Shown: one piece after another, positions 8,750-17,583 of the stretch
How positions within the stretch are numbered: position 1 is the first letter of the stretch
How the letters are laid out: every line of letters begins with the position of its first letter
NCBI RefSeq assembly: GCF_011601275.1
Contig: NZ_JAAOLY010000010.1
Span: 124,001-188,000 of the forward strand
Reading direction: 5' to 3'
Source of the DNA: Janthinobacterium lividum
GTDB lineage: Bacteria; Pseudomonadota; Gammaproteobacteria; Burkholderiales; Burkholderiaceae_D
Length of the DNA stretch: 64,000 nucleotides
Notes under the pieces: model-generated
The model's database searches: none
The model's input: only the letters and a program-made list of their open reading frames with translations
What the model was told of the DNA's origin: nothing
Translations under genes and position numbers: made by a program

Positions 8750-10954
8750 ATGAAATTTACGACACCTGCGACCACCAATCCCATCGACCAGCTGAAAGTC
8801 GTGGGCCGTCCCACGGACCGTATCGACGGCCCCCTGAAAACCACGGGCACGGCGCCGTACGCGTACGAGCAGAACAAGGCTGCGCCGCACGCGGCCTATG
8901 GCCATGTCGTCGGCGCGGCCATCGCCAAGGGGCGCATCGCCTCGATCGACACCAGCGCGGCGCGACGCGCGCCGGGCGTGCTGGCCGTGGTGACGGCGGA
9001 ATCGGCGGGCAAGCTGGGCAAAGGCAAGATGAACACGGCGACGCTGCTGGGTGGCCCGGACATTGAACATTACCACCAGGCCATCGCGCTGGTGGTGGCG
9101 GAAACCTTCGAGCAAGCCCGTTCGGCCGCGCAACTGCTCGATGTGAAATATGTCGAGCAGCAGGGCGTGTTCGACCTGGCCAAGGCCAAAGGCGGCGCCA
9201 CCAAGCCGAAGGAGGGCAAGCCCGACAGCAAGACGGGCAACTTCGCCGGCGCCTTTGCCCATGCTCCCGTGCGCCTGGATGCCATCTACACGACGCCTGA
9301 CCAGTCGCACGCCATGATGGAGCCGCACGCCTCGATTGCCGCCTGGGAAGGCGACAAGGTGACGGTGTGGACGGCGAACCAGATGGTGGACTGGGGCCGC
9401 GGCGACCTGGCCCGCACGCTTGGCATTGCGAAGGACAAGGTGCGCATCGTGTCGCCGTATATCGGCGGCGGTTTCGGGGGCAAGCTGTTCGTGCGCGCGG
9501 AAGCCTTGCTGGCGGCGCTGGGTGCGCGCGCGGCGCAGCGTCCCGTCAAGGTCGCCCTGACGCGGCCCTTGATGATCAACAACACGACGCACCGACCCGC
9601 CACCATCCAGCGCCTGCGCATCGGCGCCACGCGCGACGGCAAGATCACGGCCATCGGCCATGAATCGTGGTCCGGCGACTTGAAAGGGGGCCAGCCGGAA
9701 ACGGCCGTGATGCAAACTCGGCTGCTGTATGCGGGGCCAAACCGCATGACGGCCATGCGCCTGGCCGTGCTCGACCTGCCGGAAGGCAACGCCATGCGCG
9801 CGCCGGGCGAGGCGCCGGGCATGATGGCGCTGGAAATCGCCATGGACGAGATGGCGGACAAGCTGAAAATGGACCCCATCGTCTTCCGCATCCTGAACGA
9901 CACGAAAGTGGACCCGGAAAAGCCGAGTAGACCGTTTTCCCAGCGCCGCCTGATCGACTGCCTGCGCACGGGCGCCGTGGAATTCGGCTGGAAAGAGCGG
10001 CAAAGCCAGCCCGGCATGCGGCGCGACGGCCGCTGGCTCGTGGGCATGGGCGTGGCCGCCGCCTTCCGCAACAACCTCGTCATGCAATCCGCCGCCCGCG
10101 TGCGCCTGGACGGCAACGGCATCGTGACGGTGGAAACGGACATGACGGACATCGGCACGGGCAGTTACACCATCATCGCGCAGACGGCGGCGGAAATGCT
10201 GGGCGTGACCTTGAACAAGGTGGTCGTGCGCCTGGGCGACTCGGATTTTCCCATCTCGGCCGGTTCGGGCGGGCAGTGGGGCGGCAACAGTTCCACGGCC
10301 GGCGTGTACGCGGCCTGCGTGCGCCTGCGCCAGGCCATTGCCGGCAAGCTGGGTTTCGACGAGAAAGAGGCGCGCTTTTCCGATGGGCAAGTGAGCGAGG
10401 GCGAGCGCAGCGTGCCGCTCGCTGCCGCCGCCTATCATGGCGACGTCGTCGCGGAAGACCACATGGAATACGGCGACCTCGATAAAAAATTCCAGCAATC
10501 GACGTTTGGCGCGCATTTCGTTGAAGTGGCCGTGGACAGCGACACGGGCGAAGTGCGCGTGCGCCGCATGCTGGCCGTGTGCGCGGCCGGCCGCATCCTG
10601 AACCCGAAAGCGGCCCGCAGCCAGGTGATCGGCGCCATGACCATGGGCGTGGGCGCGGCCCTGATGGAAGAGCTGGTGGTCGACCAGCGCCACGGCTTCT
10701 TCGTCAACCACGACCTGGCCGGCTATGAAGTGCCCGTGCACGCCGACATTCCGCACCAGGACGTCATCTTCCTCGATGAAACAGACCCGATGTCTTCGCC
10801 CATGAAAGCCAAGGGAGTGGGTGAGCTGGGCATCTGCGGCGTGGCGGCGGCCATCGCGAACGCCGTCTACAACGCCACCGGCGTGCGCGTGCGCGACTAT
10901 CCGGTGACCTTGGACAAGCTGATAGTCAAGTTCGATAAAAAGCTGACGGCGTAG
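8750..10954 (+). CDS. paoC: Aldehyde oxidoreductase molybdenum-binding subunit PaoC (YagR type)
   Basis: Large catalytic subunit (734 residues) that binds the molybdenum cofactor. Recognisable parts are VVGRPTDRIDGPLKTTG at the N-terminus, YIGGGFGGKL near residue 240, the RAPGEAPG stretch around residue 350 and the C-terminal KGVGELG. The Glu of GELG is residue 692, the base catalyst position of this family. The start at 8750 lies just after the paoB stop; upstream in-frame codons run into paoB. The cofactor-inserting chaperone PaoD/XdhC usually found with this operon is not downstream; a convergent hydrolase gene follows after 18 bases. MoaA for cofactor synthesis is encoded elsewhere in the window (62860). 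Confidence 0.93.
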   Translation: MKFTTPATTNPIDQLKVVGRPTDRIDGPLKTTGTAPYAYEQNKAAPHAAYGHVVGAAIAKGRIASIDTSAARRAPGVLAVVTAESAGKLGKGKMNTATLLGGPDIEHYHQAIALVVAETFEQARSAAQLLDVKYVEQQGVFDLAKAKGGATKPKEGKPDSKTGNFAGAFAHAPVRLDAIYTTPDQSHAMMEPHASIAAWEGDKVTVWTANQMVDWGRGDLARTLGIAKDKVRIVSPYIGGGFGGKLFVRAEALLAALGARAAQRPVKVALTRPLMINNTTHRPATIQRLRIGATRDGKITAIGHESWSGDLKGGQPETAVMQTRLLYAGPNRMTAMRLAVLDLPEGNAMRAPGEAPGMMALEIAMDEMADKLKMDPIVFRILNDTKVDPEKPSRPFSQRRLIDCLRTGAVEFGWKERQSQPGMRRDGRWLVGMGVAAAFRNNLVMQSAARVRLDGNGIVTVETDMTDIGTGSYTIIAQTAAEMLGVTLNKVVVRLGDSDFPISAGSGGQWGGNSSTAGVYAACVRLRQAIAGKLGFDEKEARFSDGQVSEGERSVPLAAAAYHGDVVAEDHMEYGDLDKKFQQSTFGAHFVEVAVDSDTGEVRVRRMLAVCAAGRILNPKAARSQVIGAMTMGVGAALMEELVVDQRHGFFVNHDLAGYEVPVHADIPHQDVIFLDETDPMSSPMKAKGVGELGICGVAAAIANAVYNATGVRVRDYPVTLDKLIVKFDKKLTA

Positions 10955-10972
10955 ACTTGCCGGCTGGGAGAC

Positions 10973-12064
10973 CTATTTCACAAGATTGCTATTCATCACT
11001 ATTTCTCGTATTTTTATTTCAAAATAGTAGTGAAGGGCGCTGTCTTCGCTGAACTGGTTTTCCAGCACAATCACATCGACATCTTTTTCAGGAAAATAGA
11101 CTTTGATCGATGCGAATCCCAAGCCTTTTCCGGAGTGTCCTATGTATATGACGGGCGTCTTGTCGCTGACATACACGCCGTAACCATAGCCATGTTTCTC
11201 GCTGCCGAAGGCAACATGCTGGCTCGATATGTCGTAACTCGTCATCAGCTTATAGCTTGCCGGCTTCAAGATTTTCCCCTGATGAAGTTTTTCATCCCAG
11301 ATAGCCAGGTCTCTGGCATTCGACACAATGCCACCGGCCGGAATGAAGTCCACCCAGCCCTTTCCCTGGACGGGGTGCTGCTTCAATTCAAATGTATTGT
11401 TTGCATTGACATAGCCATTGATGACCTTATTGTTTTTATCTTCCTCATAGCAAAAACTGTTGTGCATTCCCAGTTCTTTGAACAAGTCATTCGCTGCCTC
11501 GATATACGTCTTCCCGCTGGTTTTCTCAAAAATATTGCCCAGCATTGTATAGGTTGTTACGCCATACAAAAAATCCGTTCCGGGGGCGAAACTGAGCGGC
11601 TTGTCAATCTCAGTGATTCCTGCCGAAAAGTTGAGCAATTGATGCACCGTCACTTGGTCGGCCCAGGCCTGCGGTAAATCAGGCAGGTATCGCCGAACGG
11701 GACTTTGCAAGTCTATTTTGCCTTTTTCAACTTCTCTTAAAATCAGGACAGCCGTTATTTGCTTGCTGTTCGACATGATCCTGAAATTGTCTTCTGGCGT
11801 TAATGGCGTTTTATTCTCAAAATCGGAATAGCCGAAGGCTTTCGAGTATTTCGTTTTTCCATGTTGGGTGATCAGAACCACCCCATTAAAAGGTCTTGGG
11901 CTTGTTTGCTGTATCAGATGGTCAATTTTTGCAGTATAGTCATCTGCCTTTTCTGCCGGTGAATGAGCGGCAGCTTGCGCATGCACGAATGTGGAGATGG
12001 CCAATAAAAAAGAAACCGTCACGAGTGAAAAAATCGTTTTTCTATCAGTGCGAGGAGTTTTCAT
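10973..12064 (-). CDS. Secreted serine hydrolase, beta-lactamase/PBP-like fold
   Basis: The 363-residue product starts at MKTPRTDRK, followed by a Sec signal (FSLVTVSFLLAISTFVHA, cleavage after AHA-like site near residue 29). The class C beta-lactamase or DD-peptidase type SxxK motif is Ser98-Asn-Ser-Lys101. A Tyr-containing second motif (FLYGVTTYTMLG) replaces the usual YxN, and HSGKGLG near the C-terminus stands for the KTG/HxG motif. These hydrolases include esterases, peptidases and true beta-lactamases, and sequence alone does not choose. The gene is visibly richer in A+T than its neighbours, with many AAA, TTT and ATT codons, which suggests recent acquisition. There is no good Shine-Dalgarno before this ATG. 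It converges on paoC. Confidence 0.75.
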   Translation of the reverse strand: MKTPRTDRKTIFSLVTVSFLLAISTFVHAQAAAHSPAEKADDYTAKIDHLIQQTSPRPFNGVVLITQHGKTKYSKAFGYSDFENKTPLTPEDNFRIMSNSKQITAVLILREVEKGKIDLQSPVRRYLPDLPQAWADQVTVHQLLNFSAGITEIDKPLSFAPGTDFLYGVTTYTMLGNIFEKTSGKTYIEAANDLFKELGMHNSFCYEEDKNNKVINGYVNANNTFELKQHPVQGKGWVDFIPAGGIVSNARDLAIWDEKLHQGKILKPASYKLMTSYDISSQHVAFGSEKHGYGYGVYVSDKTPVIYIGHSGKGLGFASIKVYFPEKDVDVIVLENQFSEDSALHYYFEIKIREIVMNSNLVK

Positions 12065-12262
12065 GGGAATGTCGTGGCTTGGTTGATTATTTTCAGGCAA
12101 GCGCTGAACCGCTTGTGCGAGGATGCTATCCGCGTCGCCGATGACCTTGCCCACGCGGCCGTACACCTGCATGATTGCCTTGGCCTGCATGCATGCGCAG
12201 GAAAGCGTTGCTAGTGTATGACAAGAACAGCGAAAGTCGAAGACATGCTGCGGCTCCTGCAA

Positions 12263-12281
12263 TATAATGAGAATCATTATC
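12263..12281. promoter_or_regulatory. Fur box
   Basis: TATAATGAGAATCATTATC matches 17 of 19 positions of the Fur consensus GATAATGATAATCATTATC. It sits directly before, and partly inside, the open frame of a truncated siderophore receptor. This suggests that the receptor was once iron-regulated from here. Confidence 0.8.
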
Positions 12282-13182
12282 ATTAAAGCCGCCGGATCCG
12301 CTCTTGTCTGCCTTGCCTTTCCCCTCGAATGACGCCACCCTGGCCGCCAGCCGCCAAAAGTCCGTGTATGCGACGGGCCGCTTCTCGCTGCGGCAGGGCG
12401 TGCACGTGATACTGGGCGGGCGCGTGTCGTCCTACGTCAATCCCACGGCCGGGATCGATGAAGCGTGGGTCTTCACGCCGTATGCGGGCCTGACGTGGGA
12501 CTTCGCGCAAAACCTGACGGCGTTTGCCAGCGACAGCGACATCTTCAGTCCGCAAAACAGCCGCGACGTCGACAACAAGACGCTCGATCCCGTGCTGGGC
12601 AAGAATATCGAGGCGGGCGTGAAGGGCGTGTTCCTCAACGGCCGCCTGAACGCCAGCGCGGCCGCTTTCGAGGTGCGCCAGGATAACTTTGCCGAGTCTG
12701 TCGACGCCGTCAACAAGGTGACGGGCATGGACGCCTACCGCGCCATTGACGGCGTGCGCTCGCGCGGCGTGGAGCTGGAAGTGTCGGGCCAGCTCATGCC
12801 GGGCTGGCAGTTGCAGGCTGGCTACACGCACAAGATCGCGCGCGACGCGGCCGGCAAGGTCAATACCCTGGCGCCCGAAGACCAGCTCAGCCTGTATAGC
12901 ACCTGGCAGCCGATGCCGCGCCTGACGGTGGGCGGCGGCGCCCGCTGCCAATCGCGCACCTGGCAACAAACCCGGGCCGTGCGGGGCGGCACCACCACCG
13001 TGCACCAGGGCGCGTATGCCGTGTTCGACGCCATGGCGCGCTACCAGATATCGGGCAGTCTGGCCCTGTCGCTCAACCTCAACAACCTGGGCGATCGTAC
13101 TTACTATGGTATCAGCACGGGCCGCAGGGTCAGTTACGGCGATCCGCGCAATGCGATGCTGAGTTTGAACTACCGCTATTGA
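12271..13182 (+). pseudogene. TonB-dependent siderophore receptor, C-terminal fragment
   Basis: About 290 residues of outer-membrane barrel remain. The frame opens inside the Fur box and has only a TTG at 12304 as a possible start. It lacks a signal peptide, STN and plug domain and roughly the first half of the barrel. The remaining part runs parallel to the last third of the intact receptor at 47584: ATGRFSLRQGVHVILGGR against TARFSLADPLKLILGAR, then FTPYAGLTWDF against VTPYAGLVWDI, and GKNIEAGVKG against GKNVEVGVKG. It ends in a normal barrel C-terminus (LNYRY). The junction with the Fur box indicates a deletion of about 540 codons that fused promoter region to mid-gene. No function is expected. 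Confidence 0.85.
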
Positions 13183-13276
13183 TTGTGGCTTGGGCGGTGC
13201 CAGCCGGGCCGCCTGAACACATGTTGCGCGGGTGACAATTGGAGATCATTGCGCCGCGCGCAGTCAGTACACTGGC

Positions 13277-13296
13277 TTGGCAGAATCGTCTGCCAA
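13277..13296. promoter_or_regulatory. 8-4-8 palindrome, possible operator
   Basis: TTGGCAGA-ATCG-TCTGCCAA is a perfect inverted repeat about 130 bases upstream of the CrtC/AttH-like gene at 13423, in the 240-base stretch after the receptor fragment. No other structure or gene is visible in that stretch. A dimeric regulator site is possible; nothing names the regulator. Confidence 0.4.
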
Positions 13297-13422
13297 TACG
13301 GGAAAGGGGGCGGCGTCCGGCGCGCCAAGCTGACATGCTGTTGTTGTATGCGGCCGCATCATTGCAGGCAAGTCCTGCGGCGGCGCGCTCCTGTCGTGCT
13401 ATTCCCTCCAGCAAGAGCCACC

Positions 13423-15084
13423 ATGAACCCCATCACCCTGCAAAACATCGCCCAAGCCCTGTGGATGAAAGACTATGATGCCAGCAAGATTCCCCCTGAG
13501 CTGTTGCGGCGCATAGAGAGCGCCGCCAATAGCGAAGCGGCGTATGCCGACCGTTTTCTGCTGCGCCTGCAGCAACTGGAGGACCATCAACTGTCCTTCG
13601 TGCAGGAGCGCACGGAGCGCTATGCCTTGCTGCGCCAGCACTTGCTGCAGACAAAGGCGATGAGCCCGCGCGAGTTTTATGCCAGCTGCCTGTTCCTCGG
13701 GCCGGAATCGAATACGGGCTATGCGCCAGTTTCCCTCGACCCGCAGTTTTCCTTCCCGCAAATTGATTTGCCTCAACTGCAATACCAGCTGGGCTGGCAT
13801 TTTTTTGTCGGCAATTTTACGGATGCCGGCGGCCATCACTACAGCGTCGAGCTGATGTTCTGGCAATACGCGCTGCTGCCGCCGCTGCTGGCCGCCGAAC
13901 TGGGCCTGAGCGATATTGAAAACCAGTCGCTCGAGATGCACCTGGCGATCTGCGATCCGCAGACGGGCCTGCAGTACCGCGCCAACACGGTGGTCGTGGC
14001 CGGCACCACGGGCCTCGTCGAGGTGGAGGCCAAGCCGTTTGCCTACCGCATCGGGCGCAACGCCATCGAAGGGCTCGATGCGGGCGGCAGCCTGTTTCCC
14101 GTGCGCCTGCAGGCGCGCGGCTGGGATATGGGCAAGCCCGTCGATGTGGAATTCGGCATCGATATCTCGCTGGATAATCCCAAGGGCTATTTCATGCAGG
14201 GAGACGGCGGCTGTTCGCCCAGCATCGATGGACTGGGCACCTTGTATTACTCGGCCTCGCTGCTCAAGCTGCGTCCGGGCGCAGCGAATGTGATTACCAT
14301 CGACGGCAAGCGCATCGAATTGACGGATGGCAGCATGTGGTACGACCATCAATGGACGGCGGGTTTCATGCCGAAAGGCGGCGCCCAGCATGCGGTGCTG
14401 CGCGCCGCCGCCAACCTGACGCCGGCGCCGCCTGGCGGATGGGACTGGTTTGAAGTGCAGTTCCAGGCCGGACTGGCGCCAGGCTTGCAGGAAGTGCAGA
14501 TGACGATCTCCGCGCTGCACTCGCTGGACAACGAGCAGTTCTATTGGCAGACGGGACCGACGCCGCCGAAGCCCATGACGGCCAAATTCAATGGCAAGTA
14601 CATCGATGCCGACAACGCCACCCTGGACCTGACGGGCACCATGACCGTGACGGCCTGGGTCAAGGACGACACTTCGCCCAACCCCGCCGTGTATCCGGCG
14701 ACGGACACCTGGTACCCCGCGCATTACCAGTTTTCCATCGACCAGCAACTGCCGCAGCGCCTGCGCGCCTTTACCCTGGAGCCATTGATCGCCACGGGCC
14801 AGTCGGGCTTTTTCGGCACCGGCCTGCAATACACGGAAGGCGGCGCCATCGCCCGTGACGCGGCTGGCGTGGAGATCGGCCGCGGCTTTGCCGAAGGCAC
14901 GAACTGGGCGCATTCGGCCGATACCGTCGTCAGCGCTGCCGGGCTGGCCCCCAACGACCAGACGCGCGCCTTGCTCGATCCGCTGCCTCCATCTGCGCAG
15001 CTGGTGGCGCAAAGCCAGGCCTATGTGTATGCCAACGCGGACGAGCTGAAAGCGATCCTCGCCGCAGCCAGGGGCATGGTCTAG
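13423..15084 (+). CDS. CrtC/AttH-like lipocalin-fold protein
   Basis: The 553-residue protein has an N-terminal helical segment (residues 1-80) and then a two-part beta-rich region like the CrtC/AttH family of predicted hydratases and hydrolases. Family hallmarks are LGWHFFVGNF with FWQYAL (about residues 120-150), GLGTLYYSASLLKL, and the key ELTDGSMWYDHQW (Asp-His pair, about residue 305). There is no signal peptide, unlike many relatives. The start is the ATG at 13423; further upstream codons in the same frame sit in non-coding sequence. It stands alone, closed by a strong hairpin that overlaps its stop. Substrate and reaction are unknown; carotenoid hydratase activity should not be assumed because no crt genes are here. 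Confidence 0.65.
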   Translation: MNPITLQNIAQALWMKDYDASKIPPELLRRIESAANSEAAYADRFLLRLQQLEDHQLSFVQERTERYALLRQHLLQTKAMSPREFYASCLFLGPESNTGYAPVSLDPQFSFPQIDLPQLQYQLGWHFFVGNFTDAGGHHYSVELMFWQYALLPPLLAAELGLSDIENQSLEMHLAICDPQTGLQYRANTVVVAGTTGLVEVEAKPFAYRIGRNAIEGLDAGGSLFPVRLQARGWDMGKPVDVEFGIDISLDNPKGYFMQGDGGCSPSIDGLGTLYYSASLLKLRPGAANVITIDGKRIELTDGSMWYDHQWTAGFMPKGGAQHAVLRAAANLTPAPPGGWDWFEVQFQAGLAPGLQEVQMTISALHSLDNEQFYWQTGPTPPKPMTAKFNGKYIDADNATLDLTGTMTVTAWVKDDTSPNPAVYPATDTWYPAHYQFSIDQQLPQRLRAFTLEPLIATGQSGFFGTGLQYTEGGAIARDAAGVEIGRGFAEGTNWAHSADTVVSAAGLAPNDQTRALLDPLPPSAQLVAQSQAYVYANADELKAILAAARGMV

Positions 15085-15132
15085 TCACTACGCCAGGGCG
15101 CCCGCTTGCGGGGCCGCCCTGGCGTAGTGACT
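15083..15132. terminator. Long perfect hairpin overlapping the stop codon
   Basis: Perfect 18-base arms (AGTCACTACGCCAGGGCG and its complement) are separated by 14 bases. The left arm begins inside the TAG stop of the CrtC/AttH-like gene. There is no T run on either side, so a classic intrinsic terminator is not proven. It may stabilise or end the transcript, and it separates this gene from corA. Confidence 0.5.
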
Positions 15133-15265
15133 GCCGCTGGCCTATCGATACAGCATTTCCATTGAGTGAAGGCAAGGTACGTTTTTTTGGCGAGTTTCCT
15201 CCATACTACGCCTGAACGTATTTTTCGCCGCGTCCTGCCAGCGGCAGCCACTTTTACTTTTGGAC

Positions 15266-16258
15266 ATGTATATGGATTTAAGCCACCACGCCGCCGTCGT
15301 CAATTGCGAAGCGTATCGCGACGGCAAGAAGATCGCCCATTTCGACATCGACAAGGTGGGCGACTTTCTCGGCGACCCCGATTGTTTCGTCTGGATCGGC
15401 ATGGCCAGCCCCGACGCCACGGCCATGCAGGCGCTGCAATCGGCGTTCGGTCTGCACGAGCTGGCCGTCGAGGATGCGCAGGGCGCGCACGAGCGGCCCA
15501 AGCTGGAAGAGTACGGCGACACCCTGTTCATGGTGATGCACACGGCCACCCTCGATGGCGAGGCCATCGTCTACGGCGAAACCCACGTCTTTCTCGGCCC
15601 ACGCTTCATCATCACGGTGCGCCATGGTCCTTCCGCCGGCTATGCGAAGCTGCGCGAGCGCAAGGAAAGCGTGCCCGAGAAACTGGCCAGCGGCCCCGGC
15701 TACGTGCTGTATTCGATCATCGATTTCATCGTCGACCAGTACCAGCCCTGCATCGACCATTTGCAGGCCCGCTTCCAGCACTACGAACTGCAGCTGTTCA
15801 AGCCCAGTTTGAGCGAAGACAAGCTGCAGGATTTCTACCAGCTCAAGACGGAGCTGCTCAAGCTCGACGCGGCCGTCAATCCCCTGCACGACATCTGCAC
15901 CCAGCTGATCCGTTTCCATGGCGACATCGTGCCCAAGGAAAACCGCATCTATTACCGCGACATTCTCGACCACGTCAAACGGGTCACGCACACTGCGGGG
16001 CAGATGCGCGAGCTGGTCAACTCGGCCATGCAGGTGGCGCTGGGGCAAATCTCGATCCGCCAGAACGAGGTCGTCAAGCGCCTGGCCGCCTGGGCCGCCA
16101 TCCTGGCCGTGCCCACCATGGTCTTCAGTCTGTACGGCATGAACTTCGAATTCATGCCGGAACTGAAGTGGCGCGGCAGCTATCCGGCCGTGATCGTCGT
16201 CATCATCGCCGGCTGCTTCTGGCTGCACCGGCGCCTGAAGCGCGAAGGGTGGCTGTAG
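15266..16258 (+). CDS. corA: CorA-family divalent metal transporter
   Basis: Inner-membrane Mg2+ (or Co2+/Ni2+/Zn2+) channel of about 330 residues. The large cytoplasmic N-terminal domain (residues 1-265) contains FHGDIVPKENRIYYRDILDH-type helices. The C-terminus has two membrane segments: RLAAWAAILAVPTMVFSLYG ending in the signature YGMNFEFMPEL, and YPAVIVVIIAGCFWL. GMN is the selectivity motif. Two ATGs (15266 and 15272) and a TTG at 15260 are close together; no Shine-Dalgarno decides between them. The C-terminus is short and basic. Neighbours give no functional hint. Confidence 0.9.
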   Translation: MYMDLSHHAAVVNCEAYRDGKKIAHFDIDKVGDFLGDPDCFVWIGMASPDATAMQALQSAFGLHELAVEDAQGAHERPKLEEYGDTLFMVMHTATLDGEAIVYGETHVFLGPRFIITVRHGPSAGYAKLRERKESVPEKLASGPGYVLYSIIDFIVDQYQPCIDHLQARFQHYELQLFKPSLSEDKLQDFYQLKTELLKLDAAVNPLHDICTQLIRFHGDIVPKENRIYYRDILDHVKRVTHTAGQMRELVNSAMQVALGQISIRQNEVVKRLAAWAAILAVPTMVFSLYGMNFEFMPELKWRGSYPAVIVVIIAGCFWLHRRLKREGWL

Positions 16259-16267
16259 GCAGCAGCC

Positions 16268-16966
16268 TTATTCGCCTGCCACCGCGCCTGCCGCCTCTAG
16301 TATCAGCGCCGCCACTTCGACGGGGCGCGAAGCCAGCGACGCGTGGCTGGCATTCAGGCTGATGATTTTCCTTGCGCCCAGGCGCGCCGCCATGCGCTCC
16401 TGATTGACGGGGGAAATCATGCGGTCGGCAGTGGAAACCTGGTACCAGCTGGGTTTGTGCTTCCAGGCCGGGTCGCTGACGGTGTCGCCGAAGGTGCTGG
16501 CCAGCGGCGCTTTCTGCACCACGCCCAGCACGGCGCCTTCTTCGGCATCGAGGTCCTGGCAAAAGCTGTCATGGTACTGCTCGGGCTTGACCCACAGATA
16601 GCCGTCGCTGTCGCCTTCCAGGCTGGCCGCGCCGATGGGCGGGTGTTCCTGCGTGATGCTGCCAGGGCTTTCGCCCGCGTCGGGCGCGAAGGCGGCGATG
16701 TAGACGAGGCCCGCCACATTCGGCGCATTGCCCGCCACGCTGATGACGGCGCCGCCGTAGGAGTGTCCCACCAGCAATACCGGGCCATCGACCTGCGCCA
16801 CCATCTTGCGCGTGCGTTCGGCGTCGTCGGCCAGGGACGTCAGGGGCAGTTCGACGGCGCGGATGGCCGTGTGGCCCTGGCGCCGCAATTCGGCAATGAC
16901 GCGGCTCCAGTGGGCGGCGCCGCCCCAGAAACCGTGGACGAGGACGATGGTGGCTTGCTTGCTCAT
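16268..16966 (-). CDS. Alpha/beta hydrolase
   Basis: A 232-residue single-domain hydrolase. The oxyanion strand IVLVHGFWGGAAHW is at residues 7-20, and the nucleophile elbow GHSYGG is near residue 68. The acid Asp probably lies in the STADRMISPVNQERMA stretch, and the His lies in SLNASHASLASRP near the C-terminus. It resembles the salicylate-esterase/EstC-like group common in soil bacteria. AAGGAG lies 9 bases before the ATG. It converges on corA with 9 bases between stops and appears to be monocistronic. Substrate unknown. Confidence 0.85.
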   Translation of the reverse strand: MSKQATIVLVHGFWGGAAHWSRVIAELRRQGHTAIRAVELPLTSLADDAERTRKMVAQVDGPVLLVGHSYGGAVISVAGNAPNVAGLVYIAAFAPDAGESPGSITQEHPPIGAASLEGDSDGYLWVKPEQYHDSFCQDLDAEEGAVLGVVQKAPLASTFGDTVSDPAWKHKPSWYQVSTADRMISPVNQERMAARLGARKIISLNASHASLASRPVEVAALILEAAGAVAGE

Positions 16967-17185
16967 GCGAATACTCCTTGTGGCGGTGGCGCTGACAGGG
17001 GCGACGCGGGCTGCGGGGCCTGTCAGCAGGCGGCCGCGCAGTGTCCAGCCTGGCTATTGTAGGCCGTTCCCCGGCTGCACGTGTCGCTTATTGAATGAGC
17101 AATCCCGGTTAAAATATCGCCGGGAGCATCGACCCTTGCGTGGGTTGTCCTGATTCCGCTCCGATTGATATCCATAACAAACTAC

Positions 17186-17569
17186 ATGACAATGAAATTA
17201 GTATTTATCGCTACGCTTGGCCTTTTTTCGCTGCTGCAAACATCGTCCTCTTTCGCTGAGAACGTCAATGGAAAAAATCTCTACATGCAGCGATGCGCCG
17301 TGTGCCACGGAGCAGAGATCAAGGGAACGGGGCCGTTGGCGAATAAAAGCAATCCCCGTACACCCGATCTGACCACCGCCGCTTTCAAGAAACGGCTCAA
17401 TGATTATCCCGGCGTGATCGTGTCGTCGGTCATCCTTCGTCCGAATGGCGACCTGATTCCAAAGACATTGAAAGAGAATGGCGTCAAGATTGCGCCGCAC
17501 GCCTGGAGCGTGAAGGATTTTCGCGATCTGAATCAATACATGAGCGGCGTGATTTTAAAAAACAGGTGA
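17186..17569 (+). CDS. Small periplasmic class I cytochrome c
   Basis: The 127-residue product has a Sec signal (MTMKLVFIATLGLFSLLQTSSSFA) and one c-type haem site Cys37-Ala-Val-Cys40-His41 in the context MQRCAVCHGAEIKGTGPLA. The C-terminal half (WSVKDFRDLNQYMSGVI) contains a Met that may be the sixth ligand. Start at 17186 gives a clean signal peptide; MKLV at 17192 is the alternative. Codon use is more A+T-rich than around it. It stands alone between divergent and convergent genes, so its redox partner cannot be told. Confidence 0.82.
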   Translation: MTMKLVFIATLGLFSLLQTSSSFAENVNGKNLYMQRCAVCHGAEIKGTGPLANKSNPRTPDLTTAAFKKRLNDYPGVIVSSVILRPNGDLIPKTLKENGVKIAPHAWSVKDFRDLNQYMSGVILKNR

Positions 17570-17583
17570 CGCCGCACGGCCGC

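Noticed and set aside
10973..12283. Longer serine hydrolase start at 12283
   Set aside because: The extra 73 residues come before a clean Sec signal at MKTPRTDRK and cover the Fur box; a start there would destroy the signal peptide.
17164..17177. TTGAT-ATCC-ATAAC, 8/10 FNR-like before the cytochrome c gene
   Set aside because: It is 9 bases from the ATG, too close to serve as an activator site for that gene.
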